From Aeromicrobium phragmitis (GTDB taxonomy: Bacteria; Actinomycetota; Actinomycetes; Propionibacteriales; Nocardioidaceae): a stretch of 64,000 nucleotides of DNA. The position numbers were made by a program, and so were the translations under genes. Of this stretch, positions 26,118 through 34,573 are shown piece after piece; the first letter of the stretch is position 1, and each line of letters begins with the position of its first letter. The notes under the pieces are model-generated. The model made no database searches and had not been told where the DNA came from. It was given only the letters and a program-made list of their open reading frames with translations. The stretch covers positions 1 to 64,000 of the forward strand of contig NZ_RDBF01000014.1 of NCBI RefSeq assembly GCF_003674095.1, in the 5' to 3' direction.

Positions 26118-27488
26118 GTGACTCATGTGGCGATCATCGGAGGCGGACCCGGCGGATACGAGGCGGCACTGGTCGCCCGGCGACTCGGTGCGGAGGTGAC
26201 GCTGGTCGAGCGCGACGGGGTCGGGGGATCGACGGTTCTCACCGACTGCGTGCCCAGCAAGACGCTGATCGCCACGTCTGATCTGCTCACCGAGGTCGGC
26301 TCCGCCGCGGAGCTCGGCGTCGAGGTTCCGTCGACGGTCCGCGCCGACCTCGCGAGCGTGAACGCGCGCGTCCTGCGGCTCGCTGCCGCCCAGTCGCACG
26401 ACATCGAGGAGCGGCTGGTGTCGGCGGGCTGCCGAGTGCTCAGGGGCGAAGGACGGGTCGAGGCGCCCGGTCGCGTGGTGATCACCACGCCCGAGGGTGA
26501 GGAGACGCTCGACGCCGACGGGATCCTGCTCGCGACGGGGGCGCATCCGCGGGTGAGCGAGGATGCTCGTCCCGACGGCGAGCGCATTCTGACCTGGGAG
26601 CAGGTCTACGGCCTGCAGGAGATCCCCGAGCACATGATCGTCGTGGGGTCCGGTGTCACGGGTGCGGAGTTCGCGAGCGCGTATACGGGCCTCGGCGCGC
26701 AGGTGACCCTCGTGTCCAGCCGCGATCGCGTGCTCCCCGGCGAGGATCCGGACGCCGCCAACCTCATCGAGAACGTGTTCACGCGCCGCGGGATGACCGT
26801 CATGGGCAACTCCCGGATGGCTGCCGTGGCGCGTGAGGGTGACCGCGTGACGGTCACTCTCACCGACGGACGCACGCTCGAGGGGTCCCACTGTCTCCTC
26901 GCGCTCGGTTCGATCCCCAACACCGCCGATCTCGGGCTCGAGGCCGCCGGGGTCGGGCTCGACGACGGCGGCTTCGTCCACGTCGACAAGGTCTCGAGAA
27001 CGTCCGTTCCCGGCATCTACGCGGCCGGCGACTGCACGGGCGTGCTGATGCTGGCCTCGGTCGCCGCGCAGCAGGGGCGGATCGCGATGGCGCACCTGCT
27101 CGGCGACACCGTCAATCCGCTGCGGCTCGCTCATGTCTCGAGCAACATCTTCACGTCGCCGGAGATCGCGGCGGTGGGCATCTCGCAGAAGCAGATCGAG
27201 GAGCGGGGGATGCTCGTCGACACCACGATCCTCCCACTGGCCGCGAATCCGCGCGCGAAGATGCAGGGTGTGCACGACGGTTTCGTGAAGCTGTTCGCAC
27301 GGCAGGGTACCGGGACGGTCGTGGGTGGCGTGGTCGTCGGTCCGCGCGCCAGCGAGTTGATCCACCCGGTGTCGCTGGCGGTCTCCGCACAGTTGACGGC
27401 GGACCACGTGGCCGAGGCGTTCACGGTGTACCCGTCCATGTCGGGTTCGGTCGCCGAAGCTGCGCGCCGGTTGCATCGTCTGCTCTGA
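26118..27488 (+). CDS. lpdA: NAD(P)H-quinone reductase of the LpdA type
   Basis: A flavoprotein disulfide reductase fold of 456 residues: FAD motif GGGPGGYEAALVARRLGAEV at the N-terminus, NAD motif VVGSGVTGAEFASAYTGLGA near 175-194 and the dimerisation domain at the end. The redox CxxxxC is not intact: the sequence is S-T-V-L-T-D-C-V-P-S-K, with only the second Cys (near 44). The C-terminal His-Glu dyad (H-P-T-x-x-E) is replaced by Y-P-S-M-S-G. Both changes match M. tuberculosis LpdA (Rv3303c), a quinone reductase and not a lipoamide dehydrogenase. GTG 26118 follows GGAAG. Confidence 0.88.
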   Translation: MTHVAIIGGGPGGYEAALVARRLGAEVTLVERDGVGGSTVLTDCVPSKTLIATSDLLTEVGSAAELGVEVPSTVRADLASVNARVLRLAAAQSHDIEERLVSAGCRVLRGEGRVEAPGRVVITTPEGEETLDADGILLATGAHPRVSEDARPDGERILTWEQVYGLQEIPEHMIVVGSGVTGAEFASAYTGLGAQVTLVSSRDRVLPGEDPDAANLIENVFTRRGMTVMGNSRMAAVAREGDRVTVTLTDGRTLEGSHCLLALGSIPNTADLGLEAAGVGLDDGGFVHVDKVSRTSVPGIYAAGDCTGVLMLASVAAQQGRIAMAHLLGDTVNPLRLAHVSSNIFTSPEIAAVGISQKQIEERGMLVDTTILPLAANPRAKMQGVHDGFVKLFARQGTGTVVGGVVVGPRASELIHPVSLAVSAQLTADHVAEAFTVYPSMSGSVAEAARRLHRLL

Positions 27489-27507
27489 TCAGTTTCGGCG
27501 CGTCGAA

Positions 27508-27531
27508 CGAAACCACACGCGTGTGGTTTCG
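27508..27531. promoter_or_regulatory. 24-bp perfect palindrome, operator or lpdA terminator
   Basis: The left arm CGAAACCACACG (27508-27519) is the exact reverse complement of the right arm CGTGTGGTTTCG (27520-27531). There is no spacer and no following T-run. A nearby gtttcg (27492-27497) can pair alternatively with the left arm. It lies 20 bases after lpdA and about 106 before the next ATG. Either a repressor operator for the cell-wall gene or an intrinsic terminator would fit. Confidence 0.55.
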
Positions 27532-27636
27532 CAGGTCACCGGCGCGGGCTGGCGCGAAGGCCGTTCGTGAGGCAATAATCCTCCTTGACATCAGGATTCA
27601 CATCCGTCACAGGCGTCACACGAATGGACTTCCCCC

Positions 27637-30600
27637 ATGCATTCACGGCCTAGGATGGTGCGCTCCGGCGCACTCGTCGCGGCGACGGCATCCGCGCTGC
27701 TCTTGACCTGCGTCCAGCCCACGGCAGCGGAACCACAGGTTCCTGCCCCTACTCCCGCGCCCGGCACCGCTCAGGTCGAGCGTTCGGAGCCGCCCGCTGC
27801 CCCTCCCTCGGACCCCGCTCCCACGCAACAGGAGCAGGAGTCGGTGCCGACGACGCCGCCGCCTGCCGAGGCCACCGTCCTGGAGGCTCCCGCGCCGGTC
27901 GAGACGTCGGACGAGACGATCTCCGACCTCGTGACCGTCGAGCAGACCCGGGCTCCTGCTGAAGCAGAACAGCTGTCGGCCGCTGCGGTTGACCCGATCA
28001 TCGAGCAGACCGACCTCAAGCCGTTCCGGATGGCGGGCGTCAACTGGACAGCTGACCCGGCATTGACCGATATCGAGGTCAAGGTCCGCGTGCGCGTCGG
28101 CGGGACGTGGGGCGAGTGGCACGAGCTCGAGGTCTCCGACTACGAGGAAGTGCCGTCGTCGACCGATCCGCTGTGGACCGAGACCGCGGACGGTATCGCC
28201 GTGCAGGCGTCGTCGGCTCAGGGGCCGCTGCCCGGTGTGGAGATCACCACGATCGATCCCGGCCCGGAAACCGTCGACACGCCGGCCGTCTACCTCAAGG
28301 GGATGGACGCTGAGGCCGTCGAAACAGCGACCGTCAGCCGTCCGCCGATCATCTCCCGCGCCGGCTGGGGGGCCGGATCGGGCACGTCGTGCGACGCCAC
28401 CCGCGGGTCGATGCGCGGCATCGTGATCCACCACACCGCGGGTGCGAACAACTACTCCAAGGGCGAGTCCGCCGCGATCGTGCGGGCGTACCAGACCGAC
28501 CACATCGTGCGTCAGGGCTGGTGCGACATCGGCTACAACTTCCTCGTCGACAAGTACGGGCAGATCTTCGAGGGCCGCGCGGGCAGCATCACCCAGCACC
28601 GGCGTGGCGCTCATGCCGGCGTGGGTGTCGTCAACGACAACACGACTGGCATCTCGATGATGGGCAACTTCGAGACCGCCGACATCCGTTCGGGGGAGTG
28701 GGCGACGCTGCGGAGCACGACGGTGCGGCTCGTGGCGTGGCGTCTTCAGCAGTTCGGGCTCACGGCGCTCTCCCGCGTGACGTTCAATGGGCAGACGAAC
28801 TTCACCGTCAGCGGCCACCGCAACTGGAAGGCGACCGCCTGCCCGGGACGCTTCGGCATCGCCTGGCTCGACGCCCCCAACGGCCTGCGGTACGAGGTCG
28901 ACCAGCTGATGTTCTACTCGAACCCGCCCGCAGCCGAACCGAAGCCAGTAGTGCGGGGTCTACGCGCAGAGGACGCCCAGTCGGGCGCGCTCACGCTGCG
29001 CTGGAACGCGCATGCTGGCGCCGCGCGCTACCGCCTCTTCTTCTCCACGTCTGCAGCCCGGCCGGAGACGTGCGCCAGGGGAGGTTGCTACGACGTTGCC
29101 GGTGATCACCTCAGCCGGACATTCGAAGGTCTCCAGCCCGGAACCACGTACTACGCTCGCGTCGTCGCCATGGACGCGAATGGCCAAGCTCTTACCGACT
29201 GGCACGAGACACCGCTGAGTGCGAAGACGATGCCTGTCGTGAGTGGGCTGGCGTTCGCGGACCTGCAATCCGACCGGGTGAATATCCGGTGGAATTCTGT
29301 TTCGGGTGCCGCGCGTTACCGGATGTACGTTTCGACGTCCCCTGATCGTCCTGTCACGTGCGCGACTGGCCATTGCTACGACGTCTCGGGGAGCCAGCTC
29401 AATCGAAACTTCGATGGTCTCGATGCCGGCACTACGTACTACGCCCGTGTCGTCGCGATCAACGCCGCTGGAGTTGCGCTCACGGATTGGCACGAAACTG
29501 CTTTGGCCGTGAAGACGTTACCGCTCGTCTCCGGCCCTCGCATTGAGTCACTTCAGTCGGATCGCGTAACGCTCGGATGGAGCCCTCTCACGGGAGCTGC
29601 GCGATACCGCTTGTACGTCTCGACATCGCCGGACTTTCCGATCGTATGCGCGAGCTCATGTTATGACGCGTCGCCGGGAAGCAATCGACATAGCGTTGCG
29701 AACTTGCGTAGCGGCACCACCTACTACGCGCGAGTTGTCGCTCTCGACGCTTCGGGAAATGCACTGAGCGGATGGCAACCTGGGGCGGTCTCCTTCAAGA
29801 CGCCCACTGAGTCTTCAACGGTCGTGCAAGGACTCCGCTCAGAAGCCGTGACGGCCGATGGGGCTACCTTTCGCTGGAATTCGACCGCGGGAGCAGCGCG
29901 CTACCGAGTACACCTATCGAAATCAGCGAGTCTGCCGACCTCGTGCGGTAGCTCGTGTTTCGATACAGCATCAACCGAACTTGAGCGCCGGGTGACAGGG
30001 CTCGAACCCGGTACGACCTACTATGCAAGGGTCGTCGCGATGGACAAGGCCGGCAATGGAATCACCGAATGGCATCCTGAAGCCTTGAAGATCGTGACGC
30101 CCCGGCATGCATCGGTTGTTGGAGGGCTCCGCGCTGAAAGCGCCCTTGCCGACAGGATTTCTCTTCGATGGAACCCTGTGGACGGGGCCGCTCGGTATCG
30201 CCTGTACGTGTCGACCACGGCTGAGAAGCCGACGACGTGTGGAACGTCGTGCTACGACACTCGCGGCACTGAGCTCACGCGATCGGTCACCGGTCTAAAG
30301 TTCGGGACGACGTACTACGTACGCGTCGTGGCCATGGACTCCCAAGGGCGGGGTATCACCGCTTGGTCGGACGCTGCGGTGTCAGTGGCAACCCCCACAT
30401 TGATTCGAGGCCTTACGTTCAGCGCTGTCCGGGCCGATCAGACCACGTTGAGTTGGAGTCCCTACGCCGGGGCTGCTCGCTATCGCGTGTATCTGTCGAC
30501 GTCCCCTGACCGTCCCAGCACATGCGGCGGAAACTGTTACGACGTCGGCGGGCACCAAACATCCCGGGTAATGACTGGACTACGCCCCGGAACCACGTAC

Positions 30601-31827
30601 TACGCCCGAGTCGTAGCTATGGACCCAGCAGGGACTGGTATCACGGACTGGCATCCCACACCGCTGAGGTTCGTGACCGCCACCGACACGAGCAGCTCGA
30701 CGAACGTGGGATACGTCCGCAACGGCAGTCTCACCGTGAAGGGGCATGGCTACGGCCACGGCATCGGCATGAGCCAGTTCGGTGCGCTCGGCGGTGCCCG
30801 CGCCGGCAAGAGCTACCGGGAGATCCTCGGGCACTACTACTCCGGCACGTCGATCGGTACGTACTGGACGAACATCCGCGTGCAGATCACGGCGGCGACC
30901 TCGCCTGATCTGACGATCCTCGCCCGAGGCGACATCACCTTCCGTAACGCGGCCGGCCGCAGCGAGCGGCTTCCCACCTCGGTGAGCGGTCGCACGGTGG
31001 AACGGTGGCGCATCACCTACGTCGGGGGCGACGCGACAAGCTCCAAGCTGCAGTATCTGCACCGAGGCACCTGGTACAACCACGGTGTCGGTTGGCGCGG
31101 CAATGGCGAGTTCGACGTTCCCGGTGGTGCCACGAATACGTTGATCCTGCCGAACGGGTCGCAGGTGCGGTACCGGGGCATCCTGCGGTCGGCCGTGCCG
31201 AGCGCGGGCTCGACGCAGCGCGTCACGGTCAACGTCGTCGCGTTGGAGGACTACGTGCGCGGCGTGGTGCCGCGCGAGATGCCGCCGACGTGGCCGCAGG
31301 AGGCCGTCAAGGCTCAAGCGCTCGCGGCGCGCAGCTACGCCGTCTCCACCATGCGCCCGACGCACTACTTCGACGTCTGCGACACCACGGCGTGCCAGGT
31401 CTACGGCGGTGCGAATGCCGAGCACAGCGGGTCCAATCAGGCGATCGACGCCACCGCAGGCCAGATCGTCACCCACAACGGCAGGGCGGCGTTCACGCAG
31501 TTCTCGAGCTCCTCGGGTGGCTTCACGAACCAGACCGCCAACCTCGGTGCTCACCCGTACCTGCGCGCGGTCAACGATCCGTGGGACGACACGCCAGGCA
31601 ACAACAACCACGCCTGGACACAAGAGGTCGCCGCGTCGCGTATCCAGTCGTCGTACCCGCAGATCGGCACTCTGGAGAAGGTCCGGATCACGCGCCGGAG
31701 CGGCAACGGGTCGATGGGCGGTCGCGCCTGGGACATCCACCTCGACGGCTCGCGGGGATCGGTGCAGATCAGCGGTAACGCAGCCCGCTCGGTCTTCGGG
31801 CTGAAGTCGGACTGGTTCGGGTTCTGA
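27637..31827 (+). CDS. Exported amidase-(FN3)x6-SpoIID cell-wall hydrolase
   Basis: A secreted protein of 1396 residues. Order: signal peptide (about 1-31), Pro/Ala/Glu-rich linker (to about 115), a small beta domain, a PGRP/amidase_2 domain (about 236-430) with zinc ligands in I-H-H-T-A (near 265), S-G-H-R (near 394) and A-C-P-G (near 402), six FN3 repeats of 96-99 residues (28948-30690), then a SpoIID/LytB domain. The SpoIID domain has GHGYGHGIGMSQFGA (near 1036) and the catalytic-Glu motif A-L-E-D-Y-V-R-G-V near 1202-1210. The amidase should strip stem peptides and SpoIID cleave the denuded glycan. Each FN3 has a close Cys pair. Start may instead be ATG 27655; no SD is clear. Confidence 0.87.
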   Translation: MHSRPRMVRSGALVAATASALLLTCVQPTAAEPQVPAPTPAPGTAQVERSEPPAAPPSDPAPTQQEQESVPTTPPPAEATVLEAPAPVETSDETISDLVTVEQTRAPAEAEQLSAAAVDPIIEQTDLKPFRMAGVNWTADPALTDIEVKVRVRVGGTWGEWHELEVSDYEEVPSSTDPLWTETADGIAVQASSAQGPLPGVEITTIDPGPETVDTPAVYLKGMDAEAVETATVSRPPIISRAGWGAGSGTSCDATRGSMRGIVIHHTAGANNYSKGESAAIVRAYQTDHIVRQGWCDIGYNFLVDKYGQIFEGRAGSITQHRRGAHAGVGVVNDNTTGISMMGNFETADIRSGEWATLRSTTVRLVAWRLQQFGLTALSRVTFNGQTNFTVSGHRNWKATACPGRFGIAWLDAPNGLRYEVDQLMFYSNPPAAEPKPVVRGLRAEDAQSGALTLRWNAHAGAARYRLFFSTSAARPETCARGGCYDVAGDHLSRTFEGLQPGTTYYARVVAMDANGQALTDWHETPLSAKTMPVVSGLAFADLQSDRVNIRWNSVSGAARYRMYVSTSPDRPVTCATGHCYDVSGSQLNRNFDGLDAGTTYYARVVAINAAGVALTDWHETALAVKTLPLVSGPRIESLQSDRVTLGWSPLTGAARYRLYVSTSPDFPIVCASSCYDASPGSNRHSVANLRSGTTYYARVVALDASGNALSGWQPGAVSFKTPTESSTVVQGLRSEAVTADGATFRWNSTAGAARYRVHLSKSASLPTSCGSSCFDTASTELERRVTGLEPGTTYYARVVAMDKAGNGITEWHPEALKIVTPRHASVVGGLRAESALADRISLRWNPVDGAARYRLYVSTTAEKPTTCGTSCYDTRGTELTRSVTGLKFGTTYYVRVVAMDSQGRGITAWSDAAVSVATPTLIRGLTFSAVRADQTTLSWSPYAGAARYRVYLSTSPDRPSTCGGNCYDVGGHQTSRVMTGLRPGTTYYARVVAMDPAGTGITDWHPTPLRFVTATDTSSSTNVGYVRNGSLTVKGHGYGHGIGMSQFGALGGARAGKSYREILGHYYSGTSIGTYWTNIRVQITAATSPDLTILARGDITFRNAAGRSERLPTSVSGRTVERWRITYVGGDATSSKLQYLHRGTWYNHGVGWRGNGEFDVPGGATNTLILPNGSQVRYRGILRSAVPSAGSTQRVTVNVVALEDYVRGVVPREMPPTWPQEAVKAQALAARSYAVSTMRPTHYFDVCDTTACQVYGGANAEHSGSNQAIDATAGQIVTHNGRAAFTQFSSSSGGFTNQTANLGAHPYLRAVNDPWDDTPGNNNHAWTQEVAASRIQSSYPQIGTLEKVRITRRSGNGSMGGRAWDIHLDGSRGSVQISGNAARSVFGLKSDWFGF
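28948..30690 (+). repeat. Six tandem FN3 coding repeats
   Basis: Repeat units begin at 28948, 29236, 29524, 29821, 30115 and 30403 (periods of 288, 288, 297, 294 and 288 bases). Each unit keeps G-A-A-R-Y-R, a Cys pair spaced 4-6 apart ending in C-Y/F-D, and G-T-T-Y-Y-A/V-R-V-V-A. The DNA copies differ a good deal at synonymous sites. An in-frame TTA Leu codon occurs at 29518. Confidence 0.85.
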
Positions 31828-31844
31828 GCCGAAGCGATTGACGG

Positions 31845-31879
31845 CGAAGGGCCGCTCCCCACGGGGGAGCGGCCCTTCG
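31845..31879. terminator. Bidirectional terminator hairpin
   Basis: A 16-bp perfect stem, cgaagggccgctcccc against ggggagcggcccttcg, encloses the 3-base loop acg. It lies between the convergent amidase-SpoIID gene and accA3. There is no long T-run, as is usual in high-GC genomes. Confidence 0.8.
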
Positions 31880-31896
31880 TCATCACTGAGCTGCGC

Positions 31897-33666
31897 TCAG
31901 GCGTCCTTGATCTCGCAGATCACGGCGCCGGCACCCAACGTGGCACCGACCTCGGCCGCAAGGCTGCCGACCGTGCCGGACTTGTGGGCGTTGATGGGCT
32001 GTTCCATCTTCATCGCCTCGATCACGAGGATGAGGTCGCCCTCAGCCACCTCCTGGCCGTCCTCGACCACGAGCTTGACGACCGTGCCCTGCATGGGCGA
32101 CGTGAGCGAGTCACCGCTCACGGCGGCAGCCGCGGAACCACCGGCCTTGCGCTTGGCCTTCTTCTGACCGCCACCGGCGGCCGCGGCCGATGCCCCCAGG
32201 CCGCCGGGCAGCACGACCTCGACGCGCTTACCGCCCACCTCGACCACGACGCGCTCACGATCGGCCGCCTCGTCGGCGGCCGCCGCAGGCCCGGCGTAGG
32301 GCTCGAGCTGGTTGTCGTAGTCGGTCTCGATCCACGTCGTGTAGACGTCGAACGAACCGTTCTCCGCCGTGTAAGCGGGGTCGTGCAGCACGCTCTGATG
32401 GAACGGGATGACCGTGGGCATACCGTCGACCACGAACTCGTCCAGCGCTCGGCGCGAGCGTTCGATGGCCTGCTCGCGGGTAGCGCCGGTGACGATGAGT
32501 TTGGCCACCAGGGAGTCGAACGAACCCGGGATCGTCTCGCCGACGACGTAGCCCGAATCGACGCGCACACCGGGGCCAGACGGGGGCTCCCACGCAGTGA
32601 GCGTTCCGGGGGCCGGCAGGAAGTTGCGGCCACCGTCCTCGGCGTTGATACGGAACTCGATGGAGTGACCGCGGATCTCCGGGTCGTCGTAACCGAGCTC
32701 TTCGCCCGCGGCGATGCGGAACATCTCTCGCACCAGGTCGAGACCGGTGACCTCCTCGGAGACCGGATGCTCCACCTGCAGACGCGTGTTGACCTCGAGG
32801 AAGCTGATCGTGCCGTCGGCCGCGACGAGGAACTCGCACGTCCCGGCGCCGACGTAGCCGGCTTCCTTCAAGATGGCCTTGGACGAGGAGTAGAGGCGCT
32901 CGAGCTGCTCCTCGCTCAGGAACGGGGCCGGAGCCTCCTCGACGAGCTTCTGATGGCGGCGCTGCAGCGAGCAGTCACGCGTCGAGACGACGACCACGTT
33001 GCCATGGGCGTCGGCGAGACACTGAGTCTCGACGTGGCGCGGCTTGTCCAGGAACTTCTCGACGAGGCACTCGCCGCGTCCGAACGCCGCGACCGCCTCA
33101 CGGACGGCCGATTCGTAGGCGTCGGGGATCTCCTCACGTGTGCGCGCGACCTTGAGGCCGCGGCCACCACCGCCGAAGACCGCCTTGATGGCGATCGGGA
33201 GTCCGACCTCGTCGGCGAAGGCGACGACCTCCTCGGCGTCCTTGACCGGGTCCTTCGTGCCGGGGGCCAGGGGTGCGTCGGCCTTCTGCGCGATCTGCTT
33301 GGCCTTGGCCTTGTCGCCGAGGGCGTCGATCGCGGCCGGCGGGGGACCGATCCAGATCAACCCCGCGTCGATGACGGCTTGCGCGAAGTCGGCGTTCTCG
33401 GCGAGGAACCCGTAACCCGGATGCACGCTGTCCGCCCCGCTGCGCTTGGCGACCGCGATGATCTTCTCGATGGAGAGGTACGAATCCGCGGGCGTGGCGC
33501 CTTCGAGGGAATACGCCTCGTCCGCGAGGCGGACGAAGAGCGCGTCGCGGTCGGGCTCGGCGTAGACCGCTACGCTGCCGATTCCGGCGTCCTTCGCAGC
33601 GCGGATCACCCGGACGGCGATCTCACCGCGGTTGGCGATCAGTACCTTCTTCAACGGCGTCGTCAC
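31897..33666 (-). CDS. accA3: Acetyl/propionyl-CoA carboxylase alpha subunit (biotin carboxylase plus BCCP)
   Basis: A 589-residue fusion of biotin carboxylase and biotin carrier. The N-terminus is [14 protein letters not shown], the ATP-grasp Gly-rich loop G-G-G-G-R-G-L-K is near 166, and [10 protein letters not shown] is near 283. The biotinylated Lys is in I-E-A-M-K-M-E-Q near 552. It carboxylates biotin for AccD-type transferases in fatty and mycolic or methyl-branched acid synthesis. The GTG at 33666 follows AAGGAG. accD5, accE and birA lie 5-8 kb away, giving a complete set. Confidence 0.95.
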   Translation of the reverse strand: MTTPLKKVLIANRGEIAVRVIRAAKDAGIGSVAVYAEPDRDALFVRLADEAYSLEGATPADSYLSIEKIIAVAKRSGADSVHPGYGFLAENADFAQAVIDAGLIWIGPPPAAIDALGDKAKAKQIAQKADAPLAPGTKDPVKDAEEVVAFADEVGLPIAIKAVFGGGGRGLKVARTREEIPDAYESAVREAVAAFGRGECLVEKFLDKPRHVETQCLADAHGNVVVVSTRDCSLQRRHQKLVEEAPAPFLSEEQLERLYSSSKAILKEAGYVGAGTCEFLVAADGTISFLEVNTRLQVEHPVSEEVTGLDLVREMFRIAAGEELGYDDPEIRGHSIEFRINAEDGGRNFLPAPGTLTAWEPPSGPGVRVDSGYVVGETIPGSFDSLVAKLIVTGATREQAIERSRRALDEFVVDGMPTVIPFHQSVLHDPAYTAENGSFDVYTTWIETDYDNQLEPYAGPAAAADEAADRERVVVEVGGKRVEVVLPGGLGASAAAAGGGQKKAKRKAGGSAAAAVSGDSLTSPMQGTVVKLVVEDGQEVAEGDLILVIEAMKMEQPINAHKSGTVGSLAAEVGATLGAGAVICEIKDA

Positions 33667-33709
33667 GTGAACTCCTTGTCGTCGACACAGCAGCGCGGGC
33701 TGCAGAGCG

Positions 33710-33715
33710 AGTCTA
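33710..33715 (-). promoter_or_regulatory. -10 of accA3
   Basis: TAGACT on the minus strand, about 43 bases before the GTG; the leader carries the AAGGAG site. Confidence 0.45.
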
Positions 33716-33755
33716 GGGCGTCGGACGGGCGCGCCGTGTCCCAGGTCTCACATAA

Positions 33756-33793
33756 CGAGGGGCGGCGGGCGCGCGAACGCCCGTCGCCCCTCG
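33756..33793 (-). terminator. Terminator of the DUF4352 gene
   Basis: A 16-bp stem with one G-T wobble (cgaggggcggcgggcg against cgcccgtcgcccctcg) and the loop cgcgaa. It lies 8 bases after the stop of the minus-strand gene. Confidence 0.75.
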
Positions 33794-33800
33794 CGCGTCG

Positions 33801-34451
33801 TCACTGCAAGGACAGGTAGACCGGCTCGTCCATCGAGATGAACGCCTGCGCCTTGATCACGCCTTGACCGGCGAGCTCCGGCTTGACGTCGAAGACGATG
33901 GTTCCCTGTTTCGTGAGGCCGGGACTGATGTCCTCGTAGCTGATCGCGGTGTCGAGCATCCACGCCTCCGAAGATGTCGCGATCTCTGTGCCATCGACCT
34001 CGAGGACGAAGTCCTCCATGCTCATCTGAATTGTCTCGTCCTTGACGTTCTCGATCGACAACGTGACCACGACGTACTTCCCGGCGGGGGGATTGCCGAA
34101 ATCGCCCAGTGAGTCGCGCACCTCGACGGAGTCCACGGTGTACTGCGCGCTCTTGTTCCGCACGGGAGTTCCCACCGGTGCAGGCGCGTCCTTGGAGCCC
34201 ACCTCCGCCGTCGAGTCGTCGTTGCCCTTCGCCGCCTCGTTGGACTCGCTGGTCGTGTCCGTGTCGTCCGCTGCCGCCGTGGTCTCCTCGCCGCCGCTGA
34301 GCGCTGCGACGAGTACGAGGAGCGCGATGAGTGCGACGGGAACGATGAAACGCTTCTTCTTGTACCAGGGGCGGGTCGCCTTCGCGTAGGCCTTGGCGGC
34401 CTTTGCGGCGGCCTTGGGGTTGTCGTGCATCGGAGGTGTCGGTGTGGACAC
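33801..34451 (-). CDS. DUF4352-like exported or membrane-anchored protein
   Basis: A 216-residue protein with a Lys/Ala-rich cytoplasmic start, one membrane helix (about 35-53), an acidic Thr/Ser/Asp linker (55-90) and an outer beta domain. The domain pattern (YTVDSVEVRDSLG...GKYVVVTLSIENVKDETIQMS...FVLEVDG...SPGLTKQGTIVFDV) is that of telokin-like DUF4352 domains. The function is unknown. GTG 34451 has GAGGGAG 6 bases upstream; the longer frame to 34487 is not supported. Ends at a strong hairpin. Confidence 0.8.
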   Translation of the reverse strand: MSTPTPPMHDNPKAAAKAAKAYAKATRPWYKKKRFIVPVALIALLVLVAALSGGEETTAAADDTDTTSESNEAAKGNDDSTAEVGSKDAPAPVGTPVRNKSAQYTVDSVEVRDSLGDFGNPPAGKYVVVTLSIENVKDETIQMSMEDFVLEVDGTEIATSSEAWMLDTAISYEDISPGLTKQGTIVFDVKPELAGQGVIKAQAFISMDEPVYLSLQ

Positions 34452-34549
34452 GCTGTCTCCCTCAGTGGTGAACCAATAGATCAGCAAGCAAGGTAGGAGA
34501 CGAATGCGATGTTGTCTGTCGATCCGAGTCGATTCGGATGAACATCCAA

Positions 34550-34567
34550 GTTAACGAGTGTTAACCT
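34550..34567 (+). promoter_or_regulatory. Operator-like inverted repeat over the -10 of the acyl-CoA dehydrogenase
   Basis: GTTAAC (34550-34555) and GTTAAC (34560-34565) flank gagt. The right copy overlaps the -10 TAACCT (34562-34567), which is 6 bases before ATG 34574. A dimeric repressor, such as a TetR-type acyl-CoA regulator, could occlude the promoter. The identity of the regulator is not known. Confidence 0.6.
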
Positions 34568-34573
34568 CGGCAC

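Noticed and set aside
28948..30690. CRISPR-like or satellite DNA because of regular 290-base periodicity
   Set aside because: The period is in frame and encodes FN3 domains; units differ at the DNA level and no short direct repeats with spacers occur.
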